A DNA stretch of 10,797 bases. Source: an uncultured bacterium. Its GTDB lineage: Bacteria > Verrucomicrobiota > Kiritimatiellia > CAIKKV01. Shown one piece after another: positions 1 through 7,375 of the stretch. The DNA is taken from positions 1-10,797 of the forward strand of contig CAIKKV010000376.1 of NCBI GenBank assembly GCA_903828035.1, written 5' to 3'. A model generated the notes under the pieces. The model was not told the DNA's origin, made no database searches, and worked only from the letters and a program-made list of their open reading frames with translations. Numbering within the stretch: the stretch's first letter is position 1; every line of letters starts with the position of its first letter. Made by a program: the position numbers and the translations under genes.

Positions 1-949
1 CCTTGACCGCCTGCCGCATCACCTGCAGCAGGGCCGGCCCGCGGCCCACGATCACGGGCGCCGGGCGCCCCTGGCCGCCCCCGGCCGCCCGCTCCGCCGC
101 CCGGTGCGCCAGGGCCTCGCGCAAGCTCAGCGCGGTTCCCATGGCCTCGGCGGTCACGCGGAAGATGGCCAGCAGGGCGGAGGGAAACACGCTCCGCCCC
201 TGCACGCACAGGCAGCCGATCACGCGGCCGCAGGTGGAAACGGGAAACACGGCGCCGTCGGCCTCGTCCTCCGCCTCGACCCGGCGGCCGCGGGAGCGAT
301 ACACCGCCCGCCCCGCCCGCACCTCGGCCGCCACCTCGTCCGTGGCGCTCCACGTCTTGATGGAGGCGTCCGCCCCTTCATGCCAGATCCACTTCCAGGC
401 CCCCTCCGGCTCCACCATGAGGCCAACACCGGTTCCGGTCACCTGCCGGATGCCCGACAGATCGTTGATCGCCATCCGGACATAATCGTCGAGCGGCCGG
501 GTCTGGATGCTGGAAAGCGCTTTCAGCAGCTGCCAGGCGTAAACACCCGGCCAGGCCGCCGAATCGGTCACATCGTCAGGGGCGGCGATCGTCCGGAGCC
601 CGGAATCGAAATCCGCCCGGGCGTCCGCCGCGGCCGGCCCGGAGCCCGGCTCCTCGTCCACGACGTGGAACACCATGTTCACATCGCCGAAGGCCACCAC
701 GTCGCCATCGCTCAGCTGGCGGCGGGCCACGGCCACGCCATTCACCCGGGTGCCGTTGCGGCTGTCGCGATCGGTCAGCACCCAGGCGTTGAACTGCGTC
801 TCGATGACCGCATGGTCGCGCGAGACGCTGGCATCGGCCAGCACCACATCATGGGTCATGGCCCGGCCGACGCTCACGAGGGGCTTCAGCAGCGGCCACG
901 GCCGCGCCTGTCCCTCGCCTTTCTGCTTCACCAAAACGCCTGTTTTCAT
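1..949 (-). CDS. FHA-GAF sigma54-dependent activator, N-terminal part (runs off left edge)
   Basis: The reading frame starts at the ATG at 949 and stays open to the left edge, giving 316 residues without a stop, so the C-terminus is missing. Residues about 5-97 form an FHA domain (phosphothreonine reader): VGRA near 27-30, SVSRDH at 41-46, DRDSRNGTRVNG at 60-71, then LSDGDVVAFGD. All the usual phosphopeptide-binding positions (Arg, Ser, His, Asn-Gly) are present. Residues about 140-280 look like a GAF sensor domain, judged by position and pattern rather than a signature motif. Residues 298-316 (PVIVGRGPALLQVMRQAVK) match the start of the AAA+ domain of NtrC-type sigma54 activators (usual form iiGrSpamqevlr). 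The Walker motifs, GAFTGA loop and Fis-type HTH expected further on lie outside the window. It starts 6 bases after the MarC stop, so the two are probably co-transcribed; the ribosome site is weak. Inferred role: transcriptional output of the kinase/phosphatase pair encoded upstream. The FHA call is firm; the sigma54 call rests on about 19 residues plus domain order. Confidence 0.85.
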   Translation of the reverse strand, partial: MKTGVLVKQKGEGQARPWPLLKPLVSVGRAMTHDVVLADASVSRDHAVIETQFNAWVLTDRDSRNGTRVNGVAVARRQLSDGDVVAFGDVNMVFHVVDEEPGSGPAAADARADFDSGLRTIAAPDDVTDSAAWPGVYAWQLLKALSSIQTRPLDDYVRMAINDLSGIRQVTGTGVGLMVEPEGAWKWIWHEGADASIKTWSATDEVAAEVRAGRAVYRSRGRRVEAEDEADGAVFPVSTCGRVIGCLCVQGRSVFPSALLAIFRVTAEAMGTALSLREALAHRAAERAAGGGQGRPAPVIVGRGPALLQVMRQAVK

Positions 950-955
950 AGTGGG

Positions 956-1543
956 TTATTGTCCCGCGGCAATAGCCTGGAAAAGCCCCTTCCTCATCAG
1001 CATGATCGCGATGGCGGCCAGGAACAGGCTGGCCACCTTGGAGATGGTTTTCGTTCCCGTGTGCCCGAGCACGCGCGTCAGGGGCGCGGCGAACCAGAAG
1101 GTCAGCCCGGCAATCAGGACGTTCACCCCCACCGCCCCGGCGGTGAGCACCTTGCCGTGCGTCGTGGCCAGCAGCATGCAGGTGGTGAGCACCGCCGGCC
1201 CGGTGATCAGCGGCACGCCGAGGGGGACCGCCCCCAGGCTGTCCAGGTCCACCTGACGCTGCGGCTTCTCCCCCGCCAGCAGATCGCGCAGCGAAATGAC
1301 CAGCAGGAGCAGCCCGCCCGCGATCATGAAATCCGGCACCGTGATGCCGATGAAGCGAAGCAGGACGGGGCCGAGGGCCAGGAACAGCAGGGCCACCGCC
1401 ATGGCGGTGACCATGGATTGCAGGATCACCGTCCGCAGCCGCGGTTCGTCGAGCCCTTCGGTCAGGGCGACAAACATGGGCAGCACGCCCATGGCGTCGA
1501 CGGCCACGAACAGCGGTATGAAGCAAAGCCAAAAGTCGTTCAT
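956..1543 (-). CDS. MarC family (UPF0056) integral membrane protein
   Basis: This 195-residue, very hydrophobic protein has about six predicted membrane helices, near residues 5-27, 39-63, 68-90, 106-126, 132-154 and 166-187. Family hallmarks are the N-terminal FIPLFVAVDAMGVLPMF (usual form with DPiGniP; here Asp-Ala-Met-Gly), the mid-protein FGI-like segment followed by MIAGGLLLLVISLRDLL, and VPLGVPLITGPAVLT at 106-120, corresponding to the conserved PlaiPliaGP. Length fits the family (about 190-220). MarC proteins sit in the inner membrane; their transport substrate is unknown, and the historical link to multiple antibiotic resistance has not held up. The start has a good ribosome site (AAAGGA at 1549-1554, 5 bases before the ATG). 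It lies 82 bases after the kinase gene and 6 bases before the FHA activator gene, so it may form a two-gene unit with the latter. Why it sits in a signalling cluster is unclear. Confidence 0.87.
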   Translation of the reverse strand: MNDFWLCFIPLFVAVDAMGVLPMFVALTEGLDEPRLRTVILQSMVTAMAVALLFLALGPVLLRFIGITVPDFMIAGGLLLLVISLRDLLAGEKPQRQVDLDSLGAVPLGVPLITGPAVLTTCMLLATTHGKVLTAGAVGVNVLIAGLTFWFAAPLTRVLGHTGTKTISKVASLFLAAIAIMLMRKGLFQAIAAGQ

Positions 1544-1567
1544 GCTTATCCTTTCACGACAGGTCCC

Positions 1568-1596
1568 ATCTTAGCCGCCCCGGCCGCCAAGATCAA
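1568..1596 (-). promoter_or_regulatory. Candidate sigma70-type promoter for the MarC/FHA-activator pair
   Basis: In the 82-base gap between the kinase stop and the MarC start, the minus strand reads TTGATC (1591-1596), 17 bases, then TAAGAT (1568-1573). Each box matches the consensus at four of six positions and the spacing is ideal. It would allow the MarC and FHA-activator genes to be expressed apart from the kinase genes. In such GC-rich DNA a match of this quality can arise by chance, so it is only a candidate. Confidence 0.35.
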
Positions 1597-1625
1597 TGCT
1601 TCCTTAGGACGCCCTTTCCACCCCC

Positions 1626-4600
1626 TCACGGTGCGCCCCGCAGGCGGGCCACCGGGAGCTCCTCCGCCCGGCCCGGCAGGGGCGACACGCCCCGCACGTG
1701 TCTCAGGATCGCGCAGTCGTCCGGCGAAAGCCGGGACACCCGGCCGGCCCAAACCTTCCGCCCCTCCCGCCACGGCGTCGCATCCAGTTCCGGCAGCGAC
1801 CAGACCCAGTCCCCCGCCGCCGCCCCGTCCCGGTCCCGCCCCAGGCGGGCCACCATCTCCGCCGCGGCGGCCGGGCCTGTCGCCTGCGCCACCCCCAGCA
1901 CCCGGCGCAGATCCCCGGCCACCTGCTCGCGCAGCCGGCCCACGGCCCGGGCATAGGCCGCGACCGGATCCCGCACGGCGCGGCCCGTTCCCGGGATCGC
2001 CACATCGGGCGCGGTCTTGTCCCGAATTTCAGCCAGCGCCCGGGCCAGGCACAGATCCGCCGCCCGCACCGCCAGCAGCGCGTCCTCGGCCAGCAGCTCC
2101 GCGCCCCGCTGATCCGCATAATCCGCCACGGCGGCGAGCACCGCCCGGGCGTCCTGGTCGTCCCCCGAGGCCGCCAGGGCATGCGCCCGCCAGATCGCCG
2201 CTTCGGGAAGGGCCGGAAAACCGTCGGCCGGAAGCCCCTTTCCGCTCCACTCCAGGAGCCGCGCCTCGAAGCGGCACTGGCCGGCCAGCCGGGGCTCGTC
2301 CGGCTCCAGGCGATCCGCCAGCGCCCGCAGCGCCGCTGCCGGGGGAAGCGGATCTTTCCGGGCCGCGAGATCAGCCGCCGCCTGCTCCCATATCAAGGCG
2401 CGCTCAACGCGTCCGCGAAGGGCCGCCGGCAGCGCCTCCCGCTCCGCGGCCAGCAGATAGGGCAGGTCCGACCGCCAGGCCGGCTTCCCCGCATTCGGCT
2501 GGAAGCGGCGCAGGGTGACGGAGGTGAGCGGGTCGTCCAGCCTCGTCAGCCAGATCCGCCAGGCCCGGATCGACTCTTCCGCCCGGGCCAGGTCCGCCTC
2601 GGCCGGGATCGACTTCGCCGGCTCCATTGACGGTGGCGCCGTATTTGAAACGGCATTGGGAACGAAGGGAAGAGGTAGCGGGGCCGAGGCCTTCCCCGCC
2701 GCGGGAAGCGGCCGGATCACCACCCGGGGCGCTTCCGCGGTCACGGCCGGAGCCGGCTCGGGCGCCGCCGCCGGCGCCTCCGCGGGAACGGCCACCGGCT
2801 CAGCCGGCGCAGCCGGAGCCGGATTCGAACGGGGTTCAGCCACGGGCGCGGCCCCGACCGGAAGCGGGACCGGTTGCGGCACCCGGGCCGGCGGCGGTGC
2901 GGCGGGCGGGACAGGTGTTCCTTTTTTAGAAAAAGCACGCAGGCTCCAGCCGGCGGCGGCAAGCAGCGCCAGCGCCAGCAGCAGGATGGCGGCAAACGGC
3001 CATCGTTTTTTCGGGGGGAGCCCATCCACGGTCACGGTCCGGTCAGAGGTAGGCGGCGCCGGGGCCTCCCCCCCGGCCGGATCCGCTCCTTCGGCGCCCG
3101 CTACCGAACCCTCCCCGGCGGCCAGCACCTCCTGCAACGCCTCCCTCATGGCTCGGGCGCCCGCGCCCGTCCAGCGGCCCGCGCTTTCCTCCGCGCCCCC
3201 GTAGCGGCAGGCCGGATCGAATCGCATCGCCTTGCCCACAATGGCGGCCAGATCGGGCTGCTCGCCGAAAACCGGCGCATGAAAACCCTCGAACGCTTCT
3301 GAAAAGGCCTCTTCCGATTCCGATCGGGCGCACAAGGCCCGGATGGCGGCCGCATCCTCCTTCGGCAGCCTTTTCAGGGCCGGGTGTCCGGTCAACGCCT
3401 CATATAAGCTGCTGCCCAGGCCGAACAGATCGGATTGAGGGGTCCCCCGCCCGCCCGTGCCCGAGGCCAATTCCGGCGCCATGTAATCCAGCGTGCCCGG
3501 CGCCATCCCCTGCATGGAAACGGTGCCGTCCTGTTCACAGGCCACGCCCAGATCCAGCAGCTTGGCCTCGTCCGGACAACCGGCGGGGGCATAGAGGTTG
3601 GCCGGCTTGATATCCCGGTGCGCAATGCCGCTGGCATGCAGGGCCTCAAGCCCCTCCAAATAACGGATAAACAGCCGGACCGCTTCGCGCCAGGGCAGGC
3701 CGCGCCCCGTCTCCCAAAGGGCGGAGAGCCGGCGGCGGAGATCATCGCCCGGAAGATACTCCATCACCAGGCAGGGGGCCCCGTCGCTCCCGGGCTCCTC
3801 GATCAGCTCCTGAATGCGCACGAGGGCCGGATGATTCAGCCCCTGAAGCGTCTGCAGCAGGCCCGCCTCGCGCCGGAAGCGCCACTCATGGCGGCCGGCG
3901 TGCAGCCGCTTGATGGCCACCGCCGCGCCCGACCCGGAGCGGGCGCGGAAGACATCGCAAAATCCGCCGGACGCCAGGAACGCTTCAAGCGTGTAGCGCT
4001 CCTGCGCCCCGTCCAGCACCCGCGGCCGGATCCGGGCAAGCGCCTCCCTGGCCGCCTGGAACGAGGGAAACCGGGCTTCGCGCTCCAGGTTCACCGCGCG
4101 GGCCAGGAAGGCCGCCGCGCCTTCCCAGGCATAGGCAACGGGGCGCGGCACCATGGCGCGCGGCGGCCGGGCGCCTGTCCACCGCCGGATAAAGGCGATT
4201 TCCGGCTGCTCGCCAAGCGGCGGAAACGGCAGCATGCCCGTGAGCGTCTGGCAGGCCAGCACGCCGAAGCTGAACAGGTCCGAAAGCACATCCCCGCGGA
4301 AGCCGTCCACCCGCGCAAACTCCGGCGCCATATAATCGAGCGTGCCGGTGAGGCCCGTCCGGGCGGCGCTTTCGGCCGCCACCGACACCGTGCCGCCGGT
4401 CTTCCGGGCGAGCCCGAAATCGATCACCTTGACCGCGCCGTCCGCGCAGAGAAAAAGATTCGAGGGCTTCAGGTCCCGATGCACCACGCCTCGCGCTTCG
4501 GCGAAGGCCAGGGCGTCCAGGGTCTGCTCCAGGATCCGGCGCGCCTCTTCCCATGGCAGGCCCTCCGGATGCGCGGCGAGGTGGGCGCCCAGGTCGCTGC

Positions 4601-4901
4601 CTTCCAGCAGCTCGGTCACCAGGAACGGGGCCTCGTCCCACTCGCCCGGCCGGAACACAAAAAAGGAGAGAAAGCGGACAATGTGGGGATGCGTCAGGGC
4701 GGCCAGGGCCTTGGTTTCACGCGGAAGATCGGCGGACGGATGAAGCCGCTTCAACGCCACGGCCATCCCCCTGGAAAGGGGAGCGGGGCCGTCGGCCAGG
4801 CAGACCGCCTTGAAGACGGTGCCCAGCGAGCCTTCGCCTATTTTTTCGAGAATTTGAAAGTCGCCGATCCGCGTCCGCCCGGTTTCCGCCATACCCCTCA
4901 T
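1626..4901 (-). CDS. Membrane-anchored Ser/Thr protein kinase with two tandem kinase domains
   Basis: The product is 1091 residues. Kinase domain 1 (about 14-292) is complete: Gly loop GEGSLGTV (22-29), VALK with Lys51, alphaC Glu62, HRDLKPSN (141-148), DFG (161-163), GTLDYMAPE (186-194), and DVLSDLFSFG with Asp208. Kinase domain 2 (about 303-590) has Lys331, Glu345, HRDIKPAN (428-435) and GTLDYMAPE (469-477), but its Gly loop is degraded (ASGGFC at 310-315, first and third Gly replaced) and DFG is DLG (450-452). One membrane helix follows at about 634-654, preceded by KKR, predicting the kinases inside and the C-terminus outside. A Pro/Ala-rich linker (about 661-770) leads to an alpha-helical domain of about 320 residues that I do not recognise. 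The partner phosphatase gene ends 6 bases upstream. The listed start (MRGM) overlaps poorly with any ribosome site; a second ATG at 4892 has GGGGA 9 bases upstream and may be the true start. Inferred role: phosphorylates Thr targets read by the FHA protein of this cluster. Confidence 0.92.
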   Translation of the reverse strand: MRGMAETGRTRIGDFQILEKIGEGSLGTVFKAVCLADGPAPLSRGMAVALKRLHPSADLPRETKALAALTHPHIVRFLSFFVFRPGEWDEAPFLVTELLEGSDLGAHLAAHPEGLPWEEARRILEQTLDALAFAEARGVVHRDLKPSNLFLCADGAVKVIDFGLARKTGGTVSVAAESAARTGLTGTLDYMAPEFARVDGFRGDVLSDLFSFGVLACQTLTGMLPFPPLGEQPEIAFIRRWTGARPPRAMVPRPVAYAWEGAAAFLARAVNLEREARFPSFQAAREALARIRPRVLDGAQERYTLEAFLASGGFCDVFRARSGSGAAVAIKRLHAGRHEWRFRREAGLLQTLQGLNHPALVRIQELIEEPGSDGAPCLVMEYLPGDDLRRRLSALWETGRGLPWREAVRLFIRYLEGLEALHASGIAHRDIKPANLYAPAGCPDEAKLLDLGVACEQDGTVSMQGMAPGTLDYMAPELASGTGGRGTPQSDLFGLGSSLYEALTGHPALKRLPKEDAAAIRALCARSESEEAFSEAFEGFHAPVFGEQPDLAAIVGKAMRFDPACRYGGAEESAGRWTGAGARAMREALQEVLAAGEGSVAGAEGADPAGGEAPAPPTSDRTVTVDGLPPKKRWPFAAILLLALALLAAAGWSLRAFSKKGTPVPPAAPPPARVPQPVPLPVGAAPVAEPRSNPAPAAPAEPVAVPAEAPAAAPEPAPAVTAEAPRVVIRPLPAAGKASAPLPLPFVPNAVSNTAPPSMEPAKSIPAEADLARAEESIRAWRIWLTRLDDPLTSVTLRRFQPNAGKPAWRSDLPYLLAAEREALPAALRGRVERALIWEQAAADLAARKDPLPPAAALRALADRLEPDEPRLAGQCRFEARLLEWSGKGLPADGFPALPEAAIWRAHALAASGDDQDARAVLAAVADYADQRGAELLAEDALLAVRAADLCLARALAEIRDKTAPDVAIPGTGRAVRDPVAAYARAVGRLREQVAGDLRRVLGVAQATGPAAAAEMVARLGRDRDGAAAGDWVWSLPELDATPWREGRKVWAGRVSRLSPDDCAILRHVRGVSPLPGRAEELPVARLRGAP

Positions 4902-4907
4902 TCCCCG

Positions 4908-6728
4908 CTAAGGGCTCTGCTGCCCCCGTTCGCGTTGCTCCGCCGCCAACCGTTCGAAAAAGCTCTTTATGCCGGCGGGATCGAGGCCCTGCCGCCAGGC
5001 CCGCACGCGGAAATCCGCCCCGGTGTAGCCCGTCCAGATCGCGTTGGCCTGCCGGATGGTGTCATCCACCCAGGCCGCGCCGGACTCGCCCGTGCGCGCC
5101 AGCATGGCGTCCCTCTTTTTCCACAAGGTGTTGATGAGCGGCAGGACCCGGTCCCAGGTCCGGTCGCCCAGATCGGCCGCCGACCGGCCGGAAGCGAACA
5201 GGCCGGAGCTCGCGGCATACAGGAAGGGCTTTTGCGGATCGGCTTCGTCCCGCAGGAACTGCTCCATCCGGTCCAGCTCCCGCGTCCAGCCCTCCCAGTC
5301 GGCCAGCAGCGCGCGAAACGCCGGGTCCGCTTCATCCGTTCCAGATGCCCACCGGAAAAGGATGTTAAGCCCGTCGGGATTCAGGCTGCCGGCCTCCACC
5401 CGCATGCGGCTGCATTCGGTGGCGCAAAAGCCGACCCACTGAATCTCCGCCGCCGCGAGATACCGGACCCACGCGTCGGGCCGATCCTCGGCATGTCCGG
5501 CCATCATCAGGGAAGGCGGCGCGAGGGGCTTGCCCGCCCACTCGCTTAGCTGATGAAAGGCGTTCAGCACCGCCTGATGGCGAACCTTCAGCCGCTCGGG
5601 ATCGGTCGCCACCTCGCCCCGCTCGCGCTGCCAGGCGGCCTCGCCTGAAGCCGGCCCCTGCGGGGCGGAACCCGCCGCGGGGGGCGGCACGACCGGCGGC
5701 GCAAGGGCCGGTGCGGGAATCCCCCCAGGGATATCAGGCGCAGGCGGTTGGGCCGCCCGGACCGGCGCGGCGGGCGGGGCCGAAGCCGCCGAAGCGGCAT
5801 GGTTCCGCCAGGGAACAAAGGCAAACCAGACGCCGACGATGCCCAGCAAGGCGAGGGCCAAGAGGCTGACCAGCGGGCTTCCGGACAGGGCCTTGGCCCG
5901 TGTTTCCCGGGCGGGGGCGGAAAGCGTCCGCTCGGCTTGCGCGTCCGCGCACCCCTCCGCAACCAGATCGGGAGCGCCGCCCATCCGCACCAGCATCACG
6001 GTCACATTATCGTCGCCCCCGGCGGCCAGGGCCGCCTCCACGAGGGCCACCGCCTTGGCGTCCAGGTCCGACGCCCGGCCCAGCACGCGGGTGATCTCAT
6101 CCGTCGAGACCATGCCGTTCAGGCCATCCGTGCACAACAGGTAAAGATCGCCGCGCGCGACATCCAGGGACGTGGTTTCCAGCTCCACATTCCGCCGCAC
6201 CCCCACGGCGCGGGTAATCACGCTCCGGAACAGGGACGGCACCTGCCCCTCGTGGTCCGCGCCGGCCAGCGCCGCCACGGAATGATCGCGGGTCAGCTGC
6301 TCCAGCGTGCCGTTCCGGAAGCGGTAAAGGCGGCTGTCGCCGGCGTGCAGGCAGGCGGCGGCGGCCTGATTCCAGGGATCGAACAGCAGCACCGCCACCG
6401 TGGTGCCCATGCCCGGATTACCCTGCCGGGCGGCGTACTGGCGGATCCACAAGCTGGCCGCGTTGACAGCCTCCTTGCACCGGCGAATGCGTCCGGGAAA
6501 ACCCAGCAGCGGATCGGAGCAGGCATCCTTCAGGTGCTCGGACACGACGCGGGCCGCCACCTCGCCCTCACGGGCCCCCCCCATGCCATCGGCAACCACG
6601 AACAAGCCCGACTCCGGCACGCTCAGCGCCACGTCCTCGTTGTTCTCGCGAACCCGCCCCCGGTCTGTGCGCTCCGCCACGGTCAGGGCGAAAAAGGGAG
6701 CCGCGTTATCATTCCCCGTTTCATTCAT
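4908..6728 (-). CDS. PP2C-type Ser/Thr phosphatase with membrane anchor and extracytoplasmic domain
   Basis: The product is 606 residues. Residues about 13-250 are a PP2C/PPM phosphatase domain: RVRENNEDVA (25-34), VVADGMGGAREGE (44-56) with metal-binding Asp47, GMGTTVAVLLF (106-116), HAGDSRLYRF (128-137), LCTDGL with Asp201, and GGDDNVTVML (237-246) with Asp240. All metal-binding motifs are intact, so activity is expected. Most stand-alone bacterial PP2Cs (Stp/PrpC type) end near residue 250. Here a linker is followed by one membrane helix (about 285-305), a Pro/Ala-rich stretch (about 310-365), then a domain of about 240 residues with many Trp and a Cys-x3-Cys pair (435, 439). I do not recognise that domain; by topology it is outside the inner membrane. 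The gene lies 21 bases after the small secreted-protein gene and 6 bases before the tandem kinase. Inferred role: removes phosphates placed by that kinase, under control of an envelope signal. The ribosome site before the ATG is weak, suggesting translational coupling. Confidence 0.92.
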   Translation of the reverse strand: MNETGNDNAAPFFALTVAERTDRGRVRENNEDVALSVPESGLFVVADGMGGAREGEVAARVVSEHLKDACSDPLLGFPGRIRRCKEAVNAASLWIRQYAARQGNPGMGTTVAVLLFDPWNQAAAACLHAGDSRLYRFRNGTLEQLTRDHSVAALAGADHEGQVPSLFRSVITRAVGVRRNVELETTSLDVARGDLYLLCTDGLNGMVSTDEITRVLGRASDLDAKAVALVEAALAAGGDDNVTVMLVRMGGAPDLVAEGCADAQAERTLSAPARETRAKALSGSPLVSLLALALLGIVGVWFAFVPWRNHAASAASAPPAAPVRAAQPPAPDIPGGIPAPALAPPVVPPPAAGSAPQGPASGEAAWQRERGEVATDPERLKVRHQAVLNAFHQLSEWAGKPLAPPSLMMAGHAEDRPDAWVRYLAAAEIQWVGFCATECSRMRVEAGSLNPDGLNILFRWASGTDEADPAFRALLADWEGWTRELDRMEQFLRDEADPQKPFLYAASSGLFASGRSAADLGDRTWDRVLPLINTLWKKRDAMLARTGESGAAWVDDTIRQANAIWTGYTGADFRVRAWRQGLDPAGIKSFFERLAAEQRERGQQSP

Positions 6729-6749
6729 GGGGGGAGCCTATCACAGGAG

Positions 6750-7364
6750 CTAGCGGATGGGCAATTGCCAGTAAGAGGGAATGACGGCCTCCCCGGCGCC
6801 GCTCCGCCTGGGCTGGCGGGGCGCGGGCGCATCGGGAGCCGCCCGGACCGCCGCGCCTCCAGCGCCCGGCCCAACCGGCCGCTTTGCCGCCGCGGGTTCG
6901 CGGGAGCCTCCCTCTTGCGGAAGGAACGCGGGATCGTCGAAAATCCCCTTCCCGCCCAGCCCCTCCGCCTCCTCGCCCAGCGCCATCAGCAGGGCGGCGG
7001 GATTCAGCAGCCCTGGCGGCATCGCCACGGCGCCGGCTTCCACCTGCGCCTTGACGACCGTCACCTCCCGCACCGTGCGCTCGATCGTCTTTCCGGGATC
7101 CTCCTTGTCCGTCTTCACCGTGCCGGGATTCCCGGCGCCGATCTCCACGAACACGGTGCCGCCATCGGAGGCGGGCTTCACGAATCCCGGGCCGACGATG
7201 ATCACATTGTTTTCGAAAAAGATTTTTCCGGGCGGGGCCGTGTCAGGCGGCTTGCTTCCGCCCCCACCCCCGGGCGGCGGAGGCGGCGCCGCCTCCGCCG
7301 CAACCATACCCACTGCCAGGCCCAGGGCCCATCCGACTACCATTCCTCTAATCCGGTTCTTCAT
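6750..7364 (-). CDS. Small secreted protein of unknown function
   Basis: This 204-residue product is not recognised. A signal peptide is clear: basic MKNRIR, hydrophobic core to about residue 22, probable cleavage after AEA at 23-25. The mature protein starts with a run of five Pro and five Gly (27-36), followed by a short beta-prone segment (about 47-76, KIFFENNVIIVGPGF then GGTVFVEIGAG), a charged helix-prone part (about 84-112), a hydrophobic patch (MPPGLLNPAALLMALG, 115-130) and a Pro/Ala/Arg-rich tail. It has no Cys, so it is not a lipoprotein. The gene starts 11 bases after the transporter stop, with GAGG (7370-7373) 5 bases before the ATG, and lies 21 bases before the phosphatase gene. 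That tight packing suggests a function with the transporter or the signalling pair. It lacks the long TPS domain of TpsA exoproteins, so I do not call it a transporter substrate. Confidence 0.72.
   Translation of the reverse strand: MKNRIRGMVVGWALGLAVGMVAAEAAPPPPPGGGGGSKPPDTAPPGKIFFENNVIIVGPGFVKPASDGGTVFVEIGAGNPGTVKTDKEDPGKTIERTVREVTVVKAQVEAGAVAMPPGLLNPAALLMALGEEAEGLGGKGIFDDPAFLPQEGGSREPAAAKRPVGPGAGGAAVRAAPDAPAPRQPRRSGAGEAVIPSYWQLPIR
7274..7301. repeat. 28-base perfect palindrome inside the secreted-protein gene
   Basis: Each half is 14 bases: GCGGCGGAGGCGGC, followed directly by its exact reverse complement. It lies about 60-90 bases into the minus-strand gene, over the signal-peptide cleavage site and the start of the Pro/Gly run. 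In mRNA it could form a very stable GC hairpin. It may simply result from Ala/Pro/Gly codons in GC-rich DNA. Confidence 0.8.
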
Positions 7365-7375
7365 CGTTGCCTCGC

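Noticed and set aside
104..2518. Long open frame of about 800 codons on the plus strand across three minus-strand genes
   Set aside because: Its product is Pro/Arg/His-rich low-complexity sequence with no domain, and it crosses gene boundaries. The minus-strand frames here encode clear FHA, MarC and kinase products. Stop-poor antisense frames are expected at this GC content.
3435..5549. Plus-strand open frame of about 700 codons opposite the kinase and phosphatase genes
   Set aside because: Antisense shadow: Arg/Gly/His-rich product with no motif, spanning the junction of two well-supported genes.
1..6728. Type VI secretion regulatory module (PpkA/PppA/Fha)
   Set aside because: The kinase, phosphatase and FHA combination invites this, but no Tss structural gene is present, the FHA domain is fused to a sigma54 activator, and the head of the train is a TpsB barrel.
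6750..7364. The 204-residue secreted protein as the TpsA substrate
   Set aside because: It lacks the roughly 250-residue N-terminal TPS domain and its NPNL/NPNG motifs, and is far shorter than known TpsA proteins.
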